Source: Lysinibacillus_B sp050613145
GTDB lineage: Bacteria > Bacillota > Bacilli > Bacillales_A > Planococcaceae
Direction of reading: 5' to 3'
Length of the DNA stretch: 64,000 nt
Assembly: GCF_050613145.1 (NCBI RefSeq)
Contig: NZ_CP192507.1
Span: forward strand, 3,162,001 to 3,226,000
Shown: in pieces, positions 8,937-17,469 of the stretch
Layout of the letters: every line of letters starts with the position of its first letter
How positions within the stretch are numbered: position 1 is the first letter of the stretch
Made by a program: the position numbers and the translations under genes
The notes under the pieces: model-generated
What the model was told of the DNA's origin: nothing
Databases searched by the model: none
Seen by the model: the letters and a program-made list of their open reading frames with translations, nothing else

Positions 8937-9214
8937 CTATATTTATTTGGAGCTCAATTGTCCTCATGACGCTTTCGATGATTGTCGTCATTTATCGCCT
9001 TGTGAAGGGACCCGATGCCTCTGACCGTGTCATTGCACTGGATACAATTGGTGTCTGTTTAATTTCATTAGTCGGCTTGTTTTCGATTATGGTGGATACA
9101 AGCTTCTTCTTGGAAATCATTTTATTGTTAGCGATTTTATCGTTTATCGGTACAGTTGCTTTCTCTAAATTTATAGAGAAAGGAGATATTATCGAACGTG
9201 ACAATTCTCGCTAA
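8933..9214 (+). CDS. mrpF: Mrp Na+/H+ antiporter subunit F
   Basis: This is a 93-aa three-helix membrane protein. The motif YRLVKGPDASDRVIALDTIGV (about residues 21-41) is the signature of MrpF/PhaF; its conserved aspartate residues are implicated in ion transport. The start overlaps mrpE by 4 nt and the end overlaps mrpG by 17 nt. In B. subtilis the homologue also promotes cholate efflux. Whether that holds here cannot be told from sequence. Confidence 0.95.
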   Translation: MTIFIWSSIVLMTLSMIVVIYRLVKGPDASDRVIALDTIGVCLISLVGLFSIMVDTSFFLEIILLLAILSFIGTVAFSKFIEKGDIIERDNSR

Positions 9215-9566
9215 TATTTTAATTATTACTTTTATCGCTATCGGTGTATTATTTATCATCGTCACAGCAATCGGCTTATACCGACTGCCTGACCTATATA
9301 CGCGTGCCCATGCTGCCTCAAAAAGTGCAACACTCGGGGTTATGTGTATTTTACTCGGAGTATTCTTTCACTTTTGGCTGATTGAAGATCATTTCAATGC
9401 CCGTATCCTACTCGGGATTTTATTTATTTTCATTACAGGTCCTGTTGGGGGACATATTATGAGCCGCTCATCCTATATTGCTGGTGTAAAACCTTGGAAA
9501 GGTACAGTACATGATGATTTGAAAGAAGAAATTGAACGGATGAAAAAAGAGCAAGGCATTCAATAA
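9198..9566 (+). CDS. mrpG: Mrp Na+/H+ antiporter subunit G
   Basis: This 122-aa three-helix subunit closes the operon. It carries the MrpG/PhaG motif GLYRLPDLYTRAHAASKSATLG (about residues 27-48). Initiation is from a GTG at 9198, supported by AGAAAGGAGATA upstream inside mrpF. A strong terminator begins three bases after the stop codon, so the operon ends here with exactly seven genes. Confidence 0.95.
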   Translation: MTILANILIITFIAIGVLFIIVTAIGLYRLPDLYTRAHAASKSATLGVMCILLGVFFHFWLIEDHFNARILLGILFIFITGPVGGHIMSRSSYIAGVKPWKGTVHDDLKEEIERMKKEQGIQ

Positions 9567-9568
9567 GT

Positions 9569-9610
9569 AAAGCACACAAAGCCTATTTTTTAAGCTTTGT
9601 GTGCTTTTTT
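9569..9610 (+). terminator. Rho-independent terminator of the mrp operon
   Basis: AAAGCACACAAAGC pairs with GCTTTGTGTGCTTT around an A/T loop and is followed by a T-run ending at 9610. The position 3 bases after the mrpG stop makes the assignment clear. Confidence 0.92.
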
Positions 9611-9632
9611 CATCTTTTGAAAATGGGTAGCA

Positions 9633-9872
9633 TTAATAGTATGGATATGGTGGGTATGGGCCGTATGGTGGGTACGGTCCATATGATGGGTATGGTGGGT
9701 ATGACGGATATTGTGGATATGGTGGGTATATGGCATTTCCTAAAAAGCTACCTAAAAATCCGCCTAAAAATGGGCCTCCAAATGGAAGTAGTGCTCCACC
9801 AAAGCCAGGCCCTCCAAAAAATCCGCGCCCTGGCCCTCTATTATAGCGAGGTCCTCTGTTATAGCGTGACAT
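9633..9872 (-). CDS. Small Gly/Pro/Tyr-rich repeat protein
   Basis: This is a 79-aa low-complexity protein. The N-terminal third is Arg/Gly rich (RYNRGPRYNRGPGRG), the middle is Gly/Phe/Leu rich, and the last 30 residues are imperfect YPPYP/YGPYP repeats ending in two tyrosines. An AGGAGGGG ribosome-binding site 6 bases before the ATG makes it a real gene rather than a chance frame. I do not recognise a family. Composition resembles spore-coat or cell-surface proteins that cross-link through tyrosine, an inference only. The DNA of the repeat region (about 9635-9740 on plus) is itself a chain of short GGGTATGGT-like units and will be prone to length variation. Confidence 0.7.
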   Translation of the reverse strand: MSRYNRGPRYNRGPGRGFFGGPGFGGALLPFGGPFLGGFLGSFLGNAIYPPYPQYPSYPPYPSYGPYPPYGPYPPYPYY

Positions 9873-9956
9873 TACATCCCCTCCTCTACTGTAGCTTATG
9901 ATATATAGAACATTCCTTTGGGGATGCTTGCCTATTTATTCACCTAGAAAGATTCA

Positions 9957-11315
9957 TTAGCTTTGAGCTCGAAATACTTTCTTTAAAACAGCAATAATAA
10001 ATTCAATATCACCATCTGTACAACAAAGGGGAGGACTTAATGTAATAATATTGTTAAAACCCTCAACCGTATCACTATTTCTTCCAATGATTAAACCATT
10101 TGCTTTACAATCTGCAATAATTTTATCTACGCGTTCTTTACTTGCTGGTTGCATAGAAATTTTTTCTTCCACTAATTCAATTCCAATAAGTAAACCTAAA
10201 CCTCGGACATCACCGACAAATGATAATTCTAATAAATCCTGTAGTTCATAAAGTAACTGTTCCCCTAAATCTTTAGAGCGTTGAATTAGATTTTCCTCTT
10301 CTAAAATTTTAATATTTTCTAAAGCTACTGCACAGGCGGCTGGGCTACCACCAAATGTATTTATATGTCTGAAATGGCTTATACCATCCTCTCCTTTAAA
10401 TTTCTCGTAAATATTTTTACGAACAGCTGTAATGGAGAGAGGTAAATAGGCACTCGTGAGCCCTTTTGCCATTGTAATAATATCCGGCTTAATATCAAAA
10501 TGTTGGTGACCAAAAAATTTCCCGGTACGACCAAACCCACAAATAACTTCATCCATAATAAGTAATACACCGTACTGTTCACAAATACGTTTTACTTCTT
10601 TCACATAACTTGGATGAGGAATTAAAATTCCCCCTCCCGTAATAAGTGGCTCCATTATGACCGCTGCAATCGTTTCTTTTTGCTCCCATCTAATTTTCTC
10701 TTCAATTTCTAGTGCTCGTTCGATGTTATAAAGTTCAATTGACTGTCCTTTTGGGCGACGATAATTATCAGGTGGGGCAACATGTAAAAAGCCAGGTGTT
10801 AAAGGTTCATATTTATATTTTCGCAATGATTGTCCTGTTGCCGCCAATGCACCAAAAGAACTGCCGTGATAAGCACGATAACGAGAAATAAATTTAAAAC
10901 GGGATGCCTCGCCATTTTGTTCGTGAAACTGCCGTGCCATTTTAAATGCCACCTCATTTGCATCGGATCCACTATTGGAATAAAAAATCATATAGTCATC
11001 ATCAAGCAGATGATTAATTTTTTCCGCTAACGTAATAGCAGGCTCATGACTTTGCACCAATGAAACATAACATATTTTTTTCATTTGTTCATAAGCTACT
11101 TTTGCTAAACGTTCCCGCCCATACCCTATGTTAACAGCCCACAATCCAGACATTGCATCTAAATAACGATTACCATTACTGTCTGTAATCCAGGCACCCT
11201 CTCCAGACGAAACAATCATTGGGGATGACTGTTCTTTATACATTGACATATGATGCCATAAGTAATCACGATCTTTTCGTTGTAATTCTTTTGTAAAATC
11301 CTCAATTCGTTCCAT
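9957..11315 (-). CDS. Class III PLP-dependent aminotransferase (omega-amino acid type)
   Basis: This 452-aa fold-type I aminotransferase should move an amino group, often from the omega or beta position, to pyruvate or 2-oxoglutarate in the cytoplasm. Visible signatures are YSNSGSDANEVAFKMAR (PLP phosphate loop, about residues 110-126), the YRAYHGSSFGALAATG region, LLIMDEVICGFGRTGK with the PLP-binding aspartate (about residue 243) and ITMAKGLTSAYLPLS with the Schiff-base lysine (about residue 272). The frame opens five codons earlier, but GGAGGT lies within that stretch, so the ATG at 11315 is preferred. It is divergent from the PucR-type regulator and is probably controlled by it. The B. 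subtilis relatives are YhxA and YodT. The exact substrate is unknown. Confidence 0.9.
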   Translation of the reverse strand: MERIEDFTKELQRKDRDYLWHHMSMYKEQSSPMIVSSGEGAWITDSNGNRYLDAMSGLWAVNIGYGRERLAKVAYEQMKKICYVSLVQSHEPAITLAEKINHLLDDDYMIFYSNSGSDANEVAFKMARQFHEQNGEASRFKFISRYRAYHGSSFGALAATGQSLRKYKYEPLTPGFLHVAPPDNYRRPKGQSIELYNIERALEIEEKIRWEQKETIAAVIMEPLITGGGILIPHPSYVKEVKRICEQYGVLLIMDEVICGFGRTGKFFGHQHFDIKPDIITMAKGLTSAYLPLSITAVRKNIYEKFKGEDGISHFRHINTFGGSPAACAVALENIKILEEENLIQRSKDLGEQLLYELQDLLELSFVGDVRGLGLLIGIELVEEKISMQPASKERVDKIIADCKANGLIIGRNSDTVEGFNNIITLSPPLCCTDGDIEFIIAVLKKVFRAQS

Positions 11316-11493
11316 CAACATGACCTCCATTTAATTATTATCCATAACATAGGTCACGCATGTTAAGCGTCCAAAACTATATATCATCTATAATAAAGAT
11401 GTCAGAAAACCACATAAATTCTATTTAATGTGTTATATTTTCTCTATTATCCAATATAATTATTTACTATATAACTAAGGTAGGTGTATAGAA

Positions 11494-13125
11494 ATGAAAA
11501 ATCCCCCTCTTACTGTACAAGCCGTACTAAAACGAAAGCATTTTGACTGTGCAAAAGTAATTGCTGGACATAAAGGTTTACATCGCTCAGTAAAGTGGAC
11601 ACATATATTAGAAATAACAGATTTCGATAAATTTATTAATGGTGGGGAACTTATTTTAACAACAGGGTTAGGACTACAATTAGAGATTGATAGACAAATT
11701 GCTTATGTGCAAAATCTAATTCACCATAATGCAGCCGCACTTTGTATCGAAATTGGACATTATTTTGATTATGTGCCTGAACAATTAATACGTATTGCAG
11801 ATGAACATGCATTTCCTATTATTATTTTTGAAAAAACTGTACGCTTTATTGATATAACGCAAGATTTGCATGCATTTATTATTAATCAATATCAGCAGAC
11901 TTTGACACAACTTGATAGCATGTCAAAAATTTTTATGAAGCTTTCACTCATGCCAAATGGAATTATGAAAATTTTAAATGTTTTACATGAACATACAAAT
12001 GCGCATTTGTTTTTTATCGCTGATGAATCAAAAAATGTTTATTACCCAATTGAAGCAAAACATTCTCTCCTGTATATGGAACAGCAATGCCAAAATTATG
12101 ACTCCACGCAGTCTCTAAAGAGCATCATCAAAGGAAAAGAACATTATATAATCCTTCCTGTTAATGGACTTGGACAAGTATGGGGGTATTTATGCCTACA
12201 TAGTAAGCTACCGCCAAATGAATACACATTACTCAATTTAGAACGTGCAACAATGGTGATTGCACATATTTTATTACGCAACCGCATGTTGCAAGAACGA
12301 CAACAAAGTCGTGAAGATGAATTTGTTCTTGCACTTATACAAGGCCAAGATGTTGACGTCAAGTATTATCAAAATTATATACCCGTTGAAAGTCGCAATT
12401 TATTTTATCGTGTTGTTGTTATGCAAACCTCTAAAAATACAGCACTCTATTCTATTGAAGATTGGCAAGAAATCCAGCTTCAACGTGCAATGATTATCCG
12501 TTCTATTTTGAAAAAGCTCGGATTTTTTCCTACTGTATCTGTCCGTCAACACGAAATTATTATCATGGCATTTTATCTTGCAGCAGACTATATAAAAGAA
12601 AACAGTCCTAGCTTTGATGAATTTATTCGCCAAATTTCAACACATAAATCAACCCTTTTTGAACATATGAATTTAACGATTGGTATAAGCAATGTCTATC
12701 AAACGATTGATTCTGTAAGTAACTGCTATAAACAAGCTACTTCCACTATTCAACTACAATATCTTGAACTTACTTGTTCCATGTACTATAAAGATTTAGG
12801 TGTCTATCGATTACTCTTACAACAGGATTCTCAACAATTACTACAATACGTAAAAGATTATTTACAAGAAATTTTAATATTTGACGAAAAAAATAGTGGT
12901 GAATTGTATCAAACTCTCGCTATATACTTAGCTTGCAATGGTGCCAAAAACGATGCAGCTGAGCAATTGTTTATCGTCCGCCAAACCCTCTATAAACGTA
13001 TTGAGCGACTAGAAAATATTTTAGGGGAAAACTTCTTACAATCTCCTTATCGACTTAATTTAGAAATGGCGATGAAGGCATATGAACTATTAAAAAAAAC
13101 TGCCCCAAACCTATTACGATTTTGA
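11494..13125 (+). CDS. PucR-family transcriptional regulator
   Basis: This is a 543-aa DNA-binding regulator. The N-terminal PucR domain spans about residues 7-130 (GLHRSVKWTHILEITDFDKFINGGELILTTG), a GGDEF-like CdaR middle region spans about 280-410, and a PucR-type helix-turn-helix lies near the C terminus (NDAAEQLFIVRQTLYKRIERLENILG, about residues 488-513). Family members usually activate nearby purine, amino-acid or sugar-acid catabolic genes in response to a metabolite. It is transcribed divergently from the aminotransferase across a 178-bp spacer and converges on the ABC permease gene, overlapping its 3' end by 12 bp. It is the obvious candidate regulator of the island. The effector cannot be predicted. 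Confidence 0.88.
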   Translation: MKNPPLTVQAVLKRKHFDCAKVIAGHKGLHRSVKWTHILEITDFDKFINGGELILTTGLGLQLEIDRQIAYVQNLIHHNAAALCIEIGHYFDYVPEQLIRIADEHAFPIIIFEKTVRFIDITQDLHAFIINQYQQTLTQLDSMSKIFMKLSLMPNGIMKILNVLHEHTNAHLFFIADESKNVYYPIEAKHSLLYMEQQCQNYDSTQSLKSIIKGKEHYIILPVNGLGQVWGYLCLHSKLPPNEYTLLNLERATMVIAHILLRNRMLQERQQSREDEFVLALIQGQDVDVKYYQNYIPVESRNLFYRVVVMQTSKNTALYSIEDWQEIQLQRAMIIRSILKKLGFFPTVSVRQHEIIIMAFYLAADYIKENSPSFDEFIRQISTHKSTLFEHMNLTIGISNVYQTIDSVSNCYKQATSTIQLQYLELTCSMYYKDLGVYRLLLQQDSQQLLQYVKDYLQEILIFDEKNSGELYQTLAIYLACNGAKNDAAEQLFIVRQTLYKRIERLENILGENFLQSPYRLNLEMAMKAYELLKKTAPNLLRF

Positions 13126-13950
13126 TCGCGGGTCTAAATAATCGCGAAAAGCATTGCTCAACATATATAAACCAAGTACAAGTAGTGTAATTGCTCCACC
13201 TGGTGCATACGTATACCACGGAGCACTCATTAAATAGGCTTGTGAGTCTTTTAACATACTCCCCCAGCTAGGGTTTGGTGGTTGTACGCCAAGCCCTAAG
13301 TAACTGAGAGCTGCTTCCGCTAACATGGCTGTTGCAAATGTTACAGTTGCCGCAACAACAATTTGTGACGAAATATTCGGTAAAATATGCCGAAACATAA
13401 TTTTATAAGACTTCACACCAATCAACTTAGCTGCCATTACATATTCTGCATCTCGATGCTGTACAAAGCCACTTCGCGCAATTCGAGCAATACTTGGAAT
13501 TGCGATTATACCAAGCGCAATGGCTGTATTGATAATCCCTGGGCCAAAAATCGCTACTAACATTAATGCTAAAATAATTCCTGGAAATGCCATTAATGCA
13601 TCCATTACGCGCATGAAAATTTCATCCACCCAACCGCCAACATAGCCTGCAACTCCACCAATTGCAACACCAAATATCGTCCCAATTAACACAGTTAAGA
13701 TCCCTACTGCAAATGCTGTCTGCGTTCCCTTCATAATGCGACTAAAAATATCACGCCCAAATTCATCTGTCCCAAAATAATACACACTGCTCGGTTTACT
13801 TAATTTCTCTGGAATATTCATCGAAGTAACATCATGTGGTGTATAAACGATGCTAACTAACATGATAAGGAAAAAGCCGACAACAACAAGTAGACCAATG
13901 ATGAAATTAATATGTTTTGTATACCTTTGAATATATTTCACCGCATACAC
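13114..13950 (-). CDS. Peptide ABC transporter permease, DppC/OppC family
   Basis: This is a 278-aa inner-membrane permease with six predicted helices. The N-terminal OppC_N segment is followed by the binding-protein-dependent permease domain. The YVMAAKLIGVKSYKIMFRHILPN stretch (about residues 170-192) is the EAA loop that contacts the ATPases. YYFGTDEFGRDIFSRIMKGTQTAF is typical of DppC. It is the last gene of the minus-strand operon and its end overlaps pucR, with no terminator between. Peptide import fits the two peptidases in the operon. Confidence 0.93.
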   Translation of the reverse strand: MYAVKYIQRYTKHINFIIGLLVVVGFFLIMLVSIVYTPHDVTSMNIPEKLSKPSSVYYFGTDEFGRDIFSRIMKGTQTAFAVGILTVLIGTIFGVAIGGVAGYVGGWVDEIFMRVMDALMAFPGIILALMLVAIFGPGIINTAIALGIIAIPSIARIARSGFVQHRDAEYVMAAKLIGVKSYKIMFRHILPNISSQIVVAATVTFATAMLAEAALSYLGLGVQPPNPSWGSMLKDSQAYLMSAPWYTYAPGGAITLLVLGLYMLSNAFRDYLDPRSKS

Positions 13951-13957
13951 CTTCCCC

Positions 13958-14908
13958 TCATCCTAACCGGATTCTTGGATCAATCACGGTATATAAAATA
14001 TCTACAATAAAATTAATACAAACGACCGTTATCGTAATATACATAACAATTCCTTGTACAAGCGGAAAGTCTCGGTTATTAATAGCTGTAACTAGTAGTT
14101 GTCCTATCCCAGGTAATGAAAATACTTGTTCAACGATAATGGTTCCTGCTACAACTTCAGCTGTAATAAGACCAAATATCGTCAAAATAGGCACCATGGA
14201 ATTTTTTAATACATGTTTATACATTACATTACTCTCAGACATGCCTTTACTACGAATCGTTCGTACATAATCAAGCCTCGCCTGCTCTAAAATAGAAGAA
14301 CGAACATAACGAAAATTAACAGCAATTTGTGGGATAGCAATTGTGAGAGCCGGTAATAATAGCGTACTTAAAGCCCCAACAATACTTTGTGACCACGGAA
14401 TATATCCACTAATTTTAAAAAATTCAAACTGCATACCAACATATAAAATGAGCATCATACCAAGCCAAAATGATGGCACGGCCATCCCAATTTGTGTAGT
14501 AGTCGATAATGTGATATCACTTAACTTATTTTGTCTACGCGCCGCAAACATTCCTAACGGCAATGAAATTACACAAACAATGAGCAACGTTATTGAAGCC
14601 AGTGAAATTGTTACAGGTAATCTAGCAAGCAATAAATCTTCTACAGGCATAGAAAAGCGGATGGAATTGCCTAAGTCCCCTGTCAATAATCCCTTCATCC
14701 AATCCATATATTGTTTATAAAGAGGACGGTCTAAACCGAGTTCAGACCGCAAAGTTTCAATTTGTGTAGGATCCGCTTCGGTTCCTAACATTGTACGAAT
14801 GGGATCACCAGGTAAAATTTGAAATACACCAAATGTGATCATTGATATAAGAAGGATTGTTGTTATTAACAGGATGAAACGACGCAATAAATACATCATA
14901 TTATTCAT
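13958..14908 (-). CDS. Peptide ABC transporter permease, DppB/OppB family
   Basis: This 316-aa permease has the OppB N-terminal signature (LLRRFILLITTILLISMITFGVFQILPGDP, residues about 7-36) and an EAA loop, DYVRTIRSKGMSESNVMYKHVLKNS, around residue 215. It pairs with the DppC-type permease 7 bp downstream to form the channel. It sits 10 bp after the binding-protein stop codon, so these genes are cotranscribed. Confidence 0.93.
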   Translation of the reverse strand: MNNMMYLLRRFILLITTILLISMITFGVFQILPGDPIRTMLGTEADPTQIETLRSELGLDRPLYKQYMDWMKGLLTGDLGNSIRFSMPVEDLLLARLPVTISLASITLLIVCVISLPLGMFAARRQNKLSDITLSTTTQIGMAVPSFWLGMMLILYVGMQFEFFKISGYIPWSQSIVGALSTLLLPALTIAIPQIAVNFRYVRSSILEQARLDYVRTIRSKGMSESNVMYKHVLKNSMVPILTIFGLITAEVVAGTIIVEQVFSLPGIGQLLVTAINNRDFPLVQGIVMYITITVVCINFIVDILYTVIDPRIRLG

Positions 14909-14918
14909 CCCTTTCTAA

Positions 14919-16481
14919 TTACTGAAATTTCACCTCAGACATATCATGGAACCAGAATGGATAGCTCTTTAATCCTGTTACTTGCTTATCAGAGCCCCAA
15001 ACAATTTGGTAATCCGCAATGTATACGGATGCTGCTTGTTCTGCTAAAATTTCTTGTGCACGATGGTAAGATGCGATTTGAGCTGCTTCGTCTGTTTCTT
15101 TCAGTACATTACTCATCACTTGATCAAATTCGTCATTTTTAAATAGGAAGAAGTTTTCGCTATCATTTGTTGAAATATAGTCATTTAAAATTTCGTATGC
15201 AGATGGACGACCTGTTAAATCAATTGTCGTCATCTCATAATCGCGCCCAAAGTAAACACGGTCTAGCCAAATTCCCCACTCTACTACGTCAATTTCTACT
15301 TCAATGCCTATTTGTTTTAAATTTTCTACAGCAATTTGAGCAATATTTGAATAAATACCGTTATGAGATGAAACGGTTATTTTTGTTTTGAATCCATCTG
15401 GATAACCAGCTTCAGCTAATAACTGCTTTGCTTTTTCTACATCATATTCGTACATCGATTCTAATCCTGTTTTTTGGTAAGCCCCCATCGCTGGACTCAT
15501 ATTCGAGCCAAGTGGCGTTGCATACCCCGAAAATACAGAATCGATAATATCTGACTTACGAATTGCATGATTGATTGCTTGGCGAACTTTCACATTATCA
15601 AAAGGTGCTTTTGTTTCGTTAAACGTAATAATTAAAGAAGAATTATTGTTTTGGTTTGATGTATTAAAGCTCCCTTCCACTTCACTTACACGTTGCCATG
15701 GAACACTTGTTAAGTCGACTTCATTTGCTAATAAGCTCATAATTGCTGATTGGTCATCTGATTGAAATGCAAATGCTACTTTGTCTAAATACGGCAAACC
15801 TTCCTGCCAATAGTTCTCATGCTTTTTTAGTTCTAGATTCATACCAGGTGAATAGTTTTCATATGCAAATGGACCTGTACCAATTGGTGCTTCATTATGC
15901 TTACCGTCATTACTCTTTGGTATAATGGCTGATTGCAATGCTGTCAATGAATAGAGGAAATTAGAATTCGGCTCTTTTAGCGTTATTACAAATGTGCTCT
16001 CATCTGATACTTCTGTTGATGCAACATTATCAAAAATATTTTTCATTTTTTCTCCACCATTTGCTCCCATAATGCGATCAAATGTATATTGAATATCTTC
16101 CATAGTTAGCTCTTCACCATTATGGAATTTTACGCCTTGTCGAATTTTAAATGTATAGGTTAAACCATCTTCTGATACTTCATAGCTCTCAGCAATGGCT
16201 GATTTTAATGAACCATCTGTCTCCGGTGCCATTAACCCTTCAAACATATTTAAAATCATTTGGAATGAAATAGATGCCGTTGCTTTATGTGGGTCCAAAA
16301 AGTCAGGGTCATCATTAATACGAACAATAATTTCTTGTGGTGTAGTTGTTACTTGTGTACTTGTACTAGTATCCCCTTCTGTATTTGTAGATGTATCAGT
16401 TCCATTATCCTCTCCTGAACACGCGCTAACAATTAACACCATAAACACAAATAAAAATGCCGCCAAAATTTTATGCTTCAT
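14919..16481 (-). CDS. Peptide ABC transporter substrate-binding lipoprotein (SBP family 5)
   Basis: This is the solute-binding protein for the Dpp/Opp-type importer, 520 aa with a lipobox (VLIVSACSGED, cysteine about residue 21) and a Thr/Ser-rich linker, so it is tethered outside the membrane. The family-5 signature is visible in SYEVSEDGLTYTFKIRQGVKFHNGEELTMEDIQYTFDRI (about residues 100-138) and VRQAINHAIRKSDIIDSVFSG. An upstream in-frame ATG (16499) exists, but GAGGGAGG lies 7 bases before the ATG at 16481, which also gives a normal signal peptide. Family 5 proteins bind di- or oligopeptides, nickel or opines. The neighbours favour a peptide-like ligand. Confidence 0.92.
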   Translation of the reverse strand: MKHKILAAFLFVFMVLIVSACSGEDNGTDTSTNTEGDTSTSTQVTTTPQEIIVRINDDPDFLDPHKATASISFQMILNMFEGLMAPETDGSLKSAIAESYEVSEDGLTYTFKIRQGVKFHNGEELTMEDIQYTFDRIMGANGGEKMKNIFDNVASTEVSDESTFVITLKEPNSNFLYSLTALQSAIIPKSNDGKHNEAPIGTGPFAYENYSPGMNLELKKHENYWQEGLPYLDKVAFAFQSDDQSAIMSLLANEVDLTSVPWQRVSEVEGSFNTSNQNNNSSLIITFNETKAPFDNVKVRQAINHAIRKSDIIDSVFSGYATPLGSNMSPAMGAYQKTGLESMYEYDVEKAKQLLAEAGYPDGFKTKITVSSHNGIYSNIAQIAVENLKQIGIEVEIDVVEWGIWLDRVYFGRDYEMTTIDLTGRPSAYEILNDYISTNDSENFFLFKNDEFDQVMSNVLKETDEAAQIASYHRAQEILAEQAASVYIADYQIVWGSDKQVTGLKSYPFWFHDMSEVKFQ

Positions 16482-16495
16482 GTGTACATCCTCCC

Positions 16496-17458
16496 TCATT
16501 TACGGATACTTTCATAACTTTCAACACCATCTAATTTCTGAGCGCTTTTAATTGCTGTTACAATCGCCCGTTCCATTGCCTCTACTGCTAATTGACCAAG
16601 ATAGTCGACTGGATACGACTTTTCCCCGATTCCTAATACAAAAATCGTATCTCCATCTAACATCGTATGCACGGGGTAAATCGTACGGGCAAGTGCATTA
16701 TGTGTGAGTTGCGCAACCTTCTTTGCTTCCGCTTTTGTTAACTTTGCATTTACTGCAATTACACCAATTGTCGTATTCGTACCACGAAGTGCATCGGAGT
16801 ATATATATTTCTCTAAAAATGCGCAGCTATCTATCCAATCACCTGTTTCTGAATGGCGTGCTCCAGCTAAAATTTCACGTGTATCAGGATCCTTTATATC
16901 GCCAACAGCATTGACAGCTACGATAGCGCCAACAATAATCCCATTACTGCCTTGAATTGATACACTTCCTAGTCCACCCTTCATACAAAATTGTGGACCA
17001 GCTACTTTTCCAACTGTAGCCCCATATCCTGCACCAATATTGCCATTTTCAAAAAAACCTGTAGTTGCTATTTTTGCTGCTTTAAAGCCCATTTTCGCAG
17101 TAGGCCGGATTAGTGGATTGCCTATAAATAAATCAAATAGCACTGCACTCGGTACGATTGGGATTTTAGTAACTCCTACATCGACACCAATCTCTTGTTG
17201 TTCCAAATAATGCATTACACCTGTTGCAGCATCCAGCCCAAATGCACTACCGCCTGCTAAACAAATTGCATGTACTTGGTCAATTTCATTAATAGGATCC
17301 AGAGCATCTGTTTCCCTTGTTCCTGGCGCCGAACCACGCACATCTACACCGCAGACTGCACCATCCTGAACTACAATAACCGTACACCCTGTCATACCTA
17401 CCTTGTCTTCTACATGTCCTACTTGGATACCCGGAACATCGGTAATATTGTCATACAT
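16496..17458 (-). CDS. P1-family peptidase (DmpA/BapA-like L-aminopeptidase/D-esterase)
   Basis: This is a 320-aa N-terminal-nucleophile hydrolase of peptidase family S58 (P1). Members are made as proenzymes that cleave themselves before a serine and then release N-terminal residues from peptides, amides or esters, including D-amino-acid and beta-peptide substrates. The frame starts with the family-typical ITDVPGIQVGH and contains CLAGGSAFGLDAATGV. The probable cleavage site is Gly164-Ser165 in MKGGLGSVSIQG. The gene lies inside the transporter operon, between an ATPase and the binding protein, which suggests that it hydrolyses the imported compound in the cytoplasm. No signal peptide is present. 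Specificity is not deducible. Confidence 0.88.
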   Translation of the reverse strand: MYDNITDVPGIQVGHVEDKVGMTGCTVIVVQDGAVCGVDVRGSAPGTRETDALDPINEIDQVHAICLAGGSAFGLDAATGVMHYLEQQEIGVDVGVTKIPIVPSAVLFDLFIGNPLIRPTAKMGFKAAKIATTGFFENGNIGAGYGATVGKVAGPQFCMKGGLGSVSIQGSNGIIVGAIVAVNAVGDIKDPDTREILAGARHSETGDWIDSCAFLEKYIYSDALRGTNTTIGVIAVNAKLTKAEAKKVAQLTHNALARTIYPVHTMLDGDTIFVLGIGEKSYPVDYLGQLAVEAMERAIVTAIKSAQKLDGVESYESIRK

Positions 17459-17469
17459 AGCTCACACCT

